A stretch of DNA of 33,863 nt from Thermobifida fusca NBRC 14071 = JCM 3263 (GTDB lineage: Bacteria; Actinomycetota; Actinomycetes; Streptosporangiales; Streptosporangiaceae): NCBI RefSeq assembly GCF_001592045.1, contig NZ_BCWB01000015.1:1-33863 (forward strand), given 5' to 3'. The notes below the pieces were generated by a model that was given only the letters and a program-made list of their open reading frames with translations, did not search any database and was not told the DNA's origin. A program made the translations under genes and the position numbers. Below are positions 30,673 to 33,863 of this stretch, one piece after another (positions within the stretch are counted from its first letter, which is position 1; every line of letters begins with the position of its first letter).

Positions 30673-32171
30673 TGAGCACGTCGCTGGAAGTCAAATCCGA
30701 ATCCCCACGTTCGCTCGATGCTGACGCGGTCGTCGTCGGCTACCACTCGGGAGACGACGGCCTCGTGCCGGCGTCGGGTGCTTCCGAGGTCGATTCCGCT
30801 TTTTCTGGCGGACTCGGCTCGGCCCTGGCCCTGCTGGGTGCCACCGGAGAGGTGGAGGAGGTGCGTACTGTCCCGTCCCTGGGCGCTGTGGCGGCCCCCG
30901 TGGTGGTCGCGGTCGGGCTGGGACCGGCCCCGGCGGACGGTGCATCGGTCTCCGCTGACGTCGTGGCGCGCGCCGCGGGTGCCGCGCTGCGTGCCCTGCG
31001 CGGCAAGTCCCGGGTGGTGGTCGCACTGCCCGCGGACACCGGTGAGCTGGCCGCTGCCGCGGCGCTCGGCGCTGTGCTGGGCAGCTATTCCTTTGACCGC
31101 TACCGCACGGGTTCCACGAAGGAGCCGGTGAGCTCGGTGACTGTGGTCAGCGGGGCTGCGGACGCGGCTGAGGCGGTGCAGCGCGCCACGGTGGTGGCTT
31201 CCGCGGTCTGTCTCGCCCGCGACCTGGTGAACACCGCGCCCGCGGACCTGCGTCCCGCCGACTTCGCGGGGATCGCCGAGCAGGTCAGCCGGGACCACGG
31301 CTTGGATATCACGATCCTTGACGAAAAGGCGCTGGCCGAGGGCGGTTACGGTGGTCTGATCGGTGTCGGCCAGGGGTCGTCCAGCCCGCCGCGTCTGGTT
31401 CGCCTGTCCTACAGCCACCCGGAGGCGACGACGACGCTGGCGCTGGTCGGCAAAGGCATGACCTTCGACTCCGGTGGGTTGTCGCTGAAGCCCAGCTCCG
31501 CGATGGAGTGGATGAAGTCCGATATGGGCGGCGCGGCCGCGGTGCTGGCCGCGATGCGCGCGATCGCCGAGCTGCGGGTGCCGGTGAATGTGGTCGGCTA
31601 TCTCGCGATCGCCGAGAACATGCCGAGCGGAACCGCGCAGCGTCCGTCTGACGTGTTGAGGATCTACGGCGGGAAGACCGTGGAGGTGCTCAACACGGAC
31701 GCGGAAGGCCGCCTGGTGATGGCGGACGCGCTGGTGCGCGCCCAGGAGGACAATCCTGATCTGATCGTGGACGTGGCCACGCTCACCGGGGCGCAGCTCG
31801 TCGCGTTGGGGACCCGCGTGTTCGCGGTGATGGCCAACGACGACGCGGTGCGCGACCAGGTGGTGGCTGCTGCCACGTCCGCGGGTGAGGCGGCCTGGCC
31901 CATGCCGCTGCCCGAGGAGCTGCGCAAGGGACTGGACTCGTCAGTCGCCGATATCGCCAATGTCGCGGGTGAGCGCTGGGGCGGCATGCTCAGCGCCGGC
32001 GTGTTCCTCAAGGAGTTCATCGCAGACGGAGTCAAGTGGGCGCACTTGGACATCGCCGGGCCAGCGTTCAACCAGGGTGAACCCCACGGTTACACGCCTA
32101 AGGGAGGCACCGGCGCAGCGACACGCACCCTTGTCCGTCTCGCCGAGTCTCTCGCTCAAAGAGCCGAATAA
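30672..32171 (+). CDS. pepA: Leucyl aminopeptidase (M17 family)
   Basis: A cytosolic dimetal aminopeptidase that removes N-terminal residues, mainly Leu, from peptides; M17 enzymes are hexamers. The 499-residue length is typical. The catalytic C-terminal domain contains GKGMTFDSGGLSLKP (K261 and D266 as metal ligands), MKSDMGGAAAVLAA, and the family signature NTDAEGRL (341-348; the D and E bind metal, the R is catalytic). The N-terminal domain (to ~170) is the less conserved macrodomain-like part. Near the end ERWGGMLSAGVFLKEFI and WAHLDIAGPAF are typical. The GTG start has no ribosome binding site. It lies between cobS and lpd, an order I also recall from Streptomyces. Confidence 0.95.
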   Translation: MSTSLEVKSESPRSLDADAVVVGYHSGDDGLVPASGASEVDSAFSGGLGSALALLGATGEVEEVRTVPSLGAVAAPVVVAVGLGPAPADGASVSADVVARAAGAALRALRGKSRVVVALPADTGELAAAAALGAVLGSYSFDRYRTGSTKEPVSSVTVVSGAADAAEAVQRATVVASAVCLARDLVNTAPADLRPADFAGIAEQVSRDHGLDITILDEKALAEGGYGGLIGVGQGSSSPPRLVRLSYSHPEATTTLALVGKGMTFDSGGLSLKPSSAMEWMKSDMGGAAAVLAAMRAIAELRVPVNVVGYLAIAENMPSGTAQRPSDVLRIYGGKTVEVLNTDAEGRLVMADALVRAQEDNPDLIVDVATLTGAQLVALGTRVFAVMANDDAVRDQVVAAATSAGEAAWPMPLPEELRKGLDSSVADIANVAGERWGGMLSAGVFLKEFIADGVKWAHLDIAGPAFNQGEPHGYTPKGGTGAATRTLVRLAESLAQRAE

Positions 32172-32179
32172 CCCATGAC

Positions 32180-32203
32180 CGGACGTTATGAGCCGCGTCC
32201 GGG
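32180..32203. terminator. Weak hairpin after pepA
   Basis: CCGGACG (32180-32186) and CGTCCGG (32197-32203) form a 7-bp stem with a 10-base loop, eight bases after the pepA stop. No T-tract. Confidence 0.4.
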
Positions 32204-32212
32204 CTCGCCACC

Positions 32213-32230
32213 GGTGTGTGATCACACCGC
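32213..32230. promoter_or_regulatory. Dyad upstream of lpd
   Basis: CGGTGTG-TGAT-CACACCG is a perfect 7-bp inverted repeat ending 21 bases before the lpd GTG. It overlaps the leader and could be an operator or an mRNA hairpin. Confidence 0.4.
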
Positions 32231-32251
32231 AGGAAAAGGAGTGTCCTTCCC

Positions 32252-33631
32252 GTGAGTGAAAGCGGCGGCACATTCGATCTCGTCATCCTGGGCGGCGGTA
32301 GCGGTGGCTACTCGGCCGCCATCCGCGCCTCCGAACTCGGCATGCGTGTCGCCCTGATTGAGAAAGACAAGCTCGGCGGCACCTGCCTGCACTACGGCTG
32401 TATTCCGACCAAGGCCCTGCTGCACGCGGGTGAGGTCGCCGACACGGTGCGGGCCAGCGAGAAGTTCGGTGTCCGGGCCTCGTTCGACACAATCGACATG
32501 GCCCGTGTCCACGAGTACAAGGACAAGGTCGTCAGTGGTCTGCACCGCGGCCTGACCGGTCTGATCAAGGCCCGCGGCATCACCCTGGTCGAGGGTGAGG
32601 GCAAGCTGACCGGTGTCGACGAGGTCACGGTCAACGGGGTGGCCTACAAGGGTCGGCACATCATCCTGGCCACCGGGTCCCAGGCGCGTTCGCTCCCTGG
32701 TCTGGAGATCGACGGGGAGCGGATCATCACCAGCTACGAGGCGCTCCGCTTGGACCGGGTCCCCAAGTCCGCGATCATCCTGGGCGGCGGTGTCATCGGC
32801 GTCGAGTTCGCCAGCGTGTGGCGTTCGTTCGGCGCCGAGGTGACGATTGTCGAGGCGCTGCCGCACCTGGTCCCGGCGGAGGAGGAGTCCAGCTCCAAGC
32901 TGCTGGAGCGGGCGTTCCGCAAGCGCGGGATCAAGTTCGAGCTGGGCAGCCCGTTTGAGAGCGTGAAGCTCACCGAGACCGGGGTGAGCATGACGCTGGC
33001 GAACGGCAAGACCGTGGAAGGCGAGCTGCTGCTGGTGGCGGTGGGCCGCGGTCCGGTCTCCCAGGGGCTGGGCTACGAGGAGGTCGGCATCCGCCTGGAG
33101 CGCGGCTTCGTCCAGGTCGATGAGAACCTGCACACCGGAGTCGGCAACATCTACGCGGTGGGCGACTTGATCCCCACGCCGCAGTTGGCGCACGTCGGCT
33201 TTGCCGAGGGTATTTTCGTCGCCGAGCACATTGCCGGGCTGAACCCGGTGAACATCGACTACGACGGTATTCCGCGGGTCACCTACTCCGACCCGGAGGT
33301 GGCGTCTGTGGGGATCACCTCCAAGACCGCGGCCGAACGCGGGATCGAGACCACCGAGTTCGTCTACAACTTGGCGGGCAACGGGAAGAGCCAGATCCTG
33401 CAGACCCAGGGCGCGGTCAAGGTCATCGCGGCCAAGGACGGCCCGGTGCTGGGTGTGCACATGGTGGGCAGCCGCGTCGGCGAGCTGATCACCGAGGGCC
33501 AGCTGATCTACAACTGGGAGGCGCTGCCGTCTGAGGTGGCGCAGCTCATCCACGCGCATCCGACCCAGTCCGAGGCGTTGGGCGAGGCCCACTTGGCGCT
33601 AGCGGGCAAGCCGTTGCACGTCCACGACTGA
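32252..33631 (+). CDS. lpdA: Dihydrolipoamide dehydrogenase (E3)
   Basis: The FAD-containing E3 component that reoxidises dihydrolipoamide of the pyruvate and 2-oxoglutarate dehydrogenase complexes, passing electrons to NAD+. The 459-residue protein has the FAD-binding GGGSGGYSAAIRA (from G14), the redox disulfide GGTCLHYGCIPTK (C45, C50), the NAD-binding GGGVIGVEFASVW, a second FAD motif IYAVGDLIP, and the catalytic His-Glu pair in HAHPTQSE. GTG start; AAGGAG lies about 12 bases upstream, rather far. It is followed after a hairpin by the E2 gene, so together they supply E2 and E3 of a 2-oxoacid dehydrogenase. Confidence 0.96.
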   Translation: MSESGGTFDLVILGGGSGGYSAAIRASELGMRVALIEKDKLGGTCLHYGCIPTKALLHAGEVADTVRASEKFGVRASFDTIDMARVHEYKDKVVSGLHRGLTGLIKARGITLVEGEGKLTGVDEVTVNGVAYKGRHIILATGSQARSLPGLEIDGERIITSYEALRLDRVPKSAIILGGGVIGVEFASVWRSFGAEVTIVEALPHLVPAEEESSSKLLERAFRKRGIKFELGSPFESVKLTETGVSMTLANGKTVEGELLLVAVGRGPVSQGLGYEEVGIRLERGFVQVDENLHTGVGNIYAVGDLIPTPQLAHVGFAEGIFVAEHIAGLNPVNIDYDGIPRVTYSDPEVASVGITSKTAAERGIETTEFVYNLAGNGKSQILQTQGAVKVIAAKDGPVLGVHMVGSRVGELITEGQLIYNWEALPSEVAQLIHAHPTQSEALGEAHLALAGKPLHVHD

Positions 33632-33639
33632 TTCTTGGA

Positions 33640-33671
33640 GATGGGCGGGTGCCCGAGGGAGCCCGCCCATC
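33640..33671 (+). terminator. Terminator or attenuator between lpd and the E2 gene
   Basis: A perfect 10-bp stem GATGGGCGGG (33640-33649) / CCCGCCCATC (33662-33671), then ATCTTTCTCTGTCGTTCTT, which is T-rich. It lies within the 84-base gap before the E2 gene, so the latter is either separately expressed or reached by read-through. Confidence 0.7.
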
Positions 33672-33715
33672 ATCTTTCTCTGTCGTTCTTGTGACCGCTC
33701 ACTCAAGAGGAACCC

Positions 33716-33863
33716 ATGTCGACTCCCGTTACCATGCCCGATCTGGGCGAAAGCGTCACCGAGGGCACTGTCACCCAATGGCTCAAGCAGGAGGGCGACA
33801 CGGTCGAGGTCGACGAGCCGCTGCTCGAAGTCTCGACGGACAAGGTTGACACCGAAATCCCCT
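33716..33863 (+). CDS. sucB: 2-Oxoacid dehydrogenase E2 (dihydrolipoamide acyltransferase), partial
   Basis: Only the first 49 codons are in the window. They encode the start of a lipoyl domain, [19 protein letters not shown], ending at [10 protein letters not shown], where K43 is the lysine that carries lipoic acid. The GESVTEGTV form is typical of the 2-oxoglutarate dehydrogenase E2 (SucB) type and of the actinobacterial E2 shared between complexes. AGAGGAA precedes the ATG. It is downstream of the E3 gene, consistent with a 2-oxoacid dehydrogenase unit. The rest of the gene decides between E2 types and is not visible. Confidence 0.88.
   Translation, partial: MSTPVTMPDLGESVTEGTVTQWLKQEGDTVEVDEPLLEVSTDKVDTEIP

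Noticed and set aside
1-33863. CRISPR arrays, tRNA or rRNA genes
   Set aside because: No regularly spaced repeats and no cloverleaf or rRNA-like sequence were noticed in the intergenic stretches.

Overview
The window is high-GC actinobacterial chromosome. It has many GTG starts, overlapping stop/start pairs, the actinobacterial cytochrome bc1-aa3 gene set (diheme QcrC, three-helix QcrA, extra oxidase subunit CtaF), and the Streptomyces/Mycobacterium-type neighbourhood trpD - ctaE-qcrCAB - ctaCDF - adoK - erpA - glycerate kinase - pepA - lpd - sucB. From the protein sequences I would guess a Thermobifida/Nocardiopsis-like member of the Streptosporangiales. That is an inference from memory, not a database result.

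Layout. 1-1376: 5' part of trpD and a small receiver-like protein, both minus strand. 1640-6020: ctaE-qcrC-qcrA-qcrB operon on plus, closed by a strong terminator. 6311-7722: lipoprotein L,D-transpeptidase on minus. 7821-11008: ctaC-ctaD-ctaF on minus with two terminators. Together these two operons encode the cytochrome bcc-aa3 supercomplex that passes electrons from menaquinol to oxygen. 11312-15377: a lone TusA-like protein, a cysteine-free ribosomal protein S4 with a long leader, adenosine kinase-like PfkB, ErpA-type A-carrier and glycerate kinase. 15426-18133: a membrane-stress module (pspA-pspAA, then htpX-pspAB) on minus. 18250-19956: DUF3043 membrane protein and an aldo/keto reductase on plus.

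20164-23218 is the accessory part. It holds a polymorphic toxin with a Flp-prepilin-like N-terminus, a complete HINT self-cleaving domain and a C-terminal nucleic-acid-deaminase-like toxin, followed by a SUKH (SMI1/KNR4) immunity candidate and preceded by a small membrane protein. 23453-28203 encodes an SbcD/SbcC-like (YhaO/YhaN-like) nuclease-ATPase pair. 28310-33863: a small conserved protein, cobU-cobS (cobalamin nucleotide-loop assembly), leucyl aminopeptidase pepA, dihydrolipoamide dehydrogenase, and the start of the 2-oxoacid dehydrogenase E2 gene.

The points most worth following are the toxin (its leader, an altered first deaminase motif, an insertion after the zinc-binding CxxC), a sequence motif shared by the two respiratory operons, an iron-box-like sequence in the rpsD leader, and several genes that look leaderless. 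No CRISPR array, tRNA, rRNA or insertion sequence was seen.
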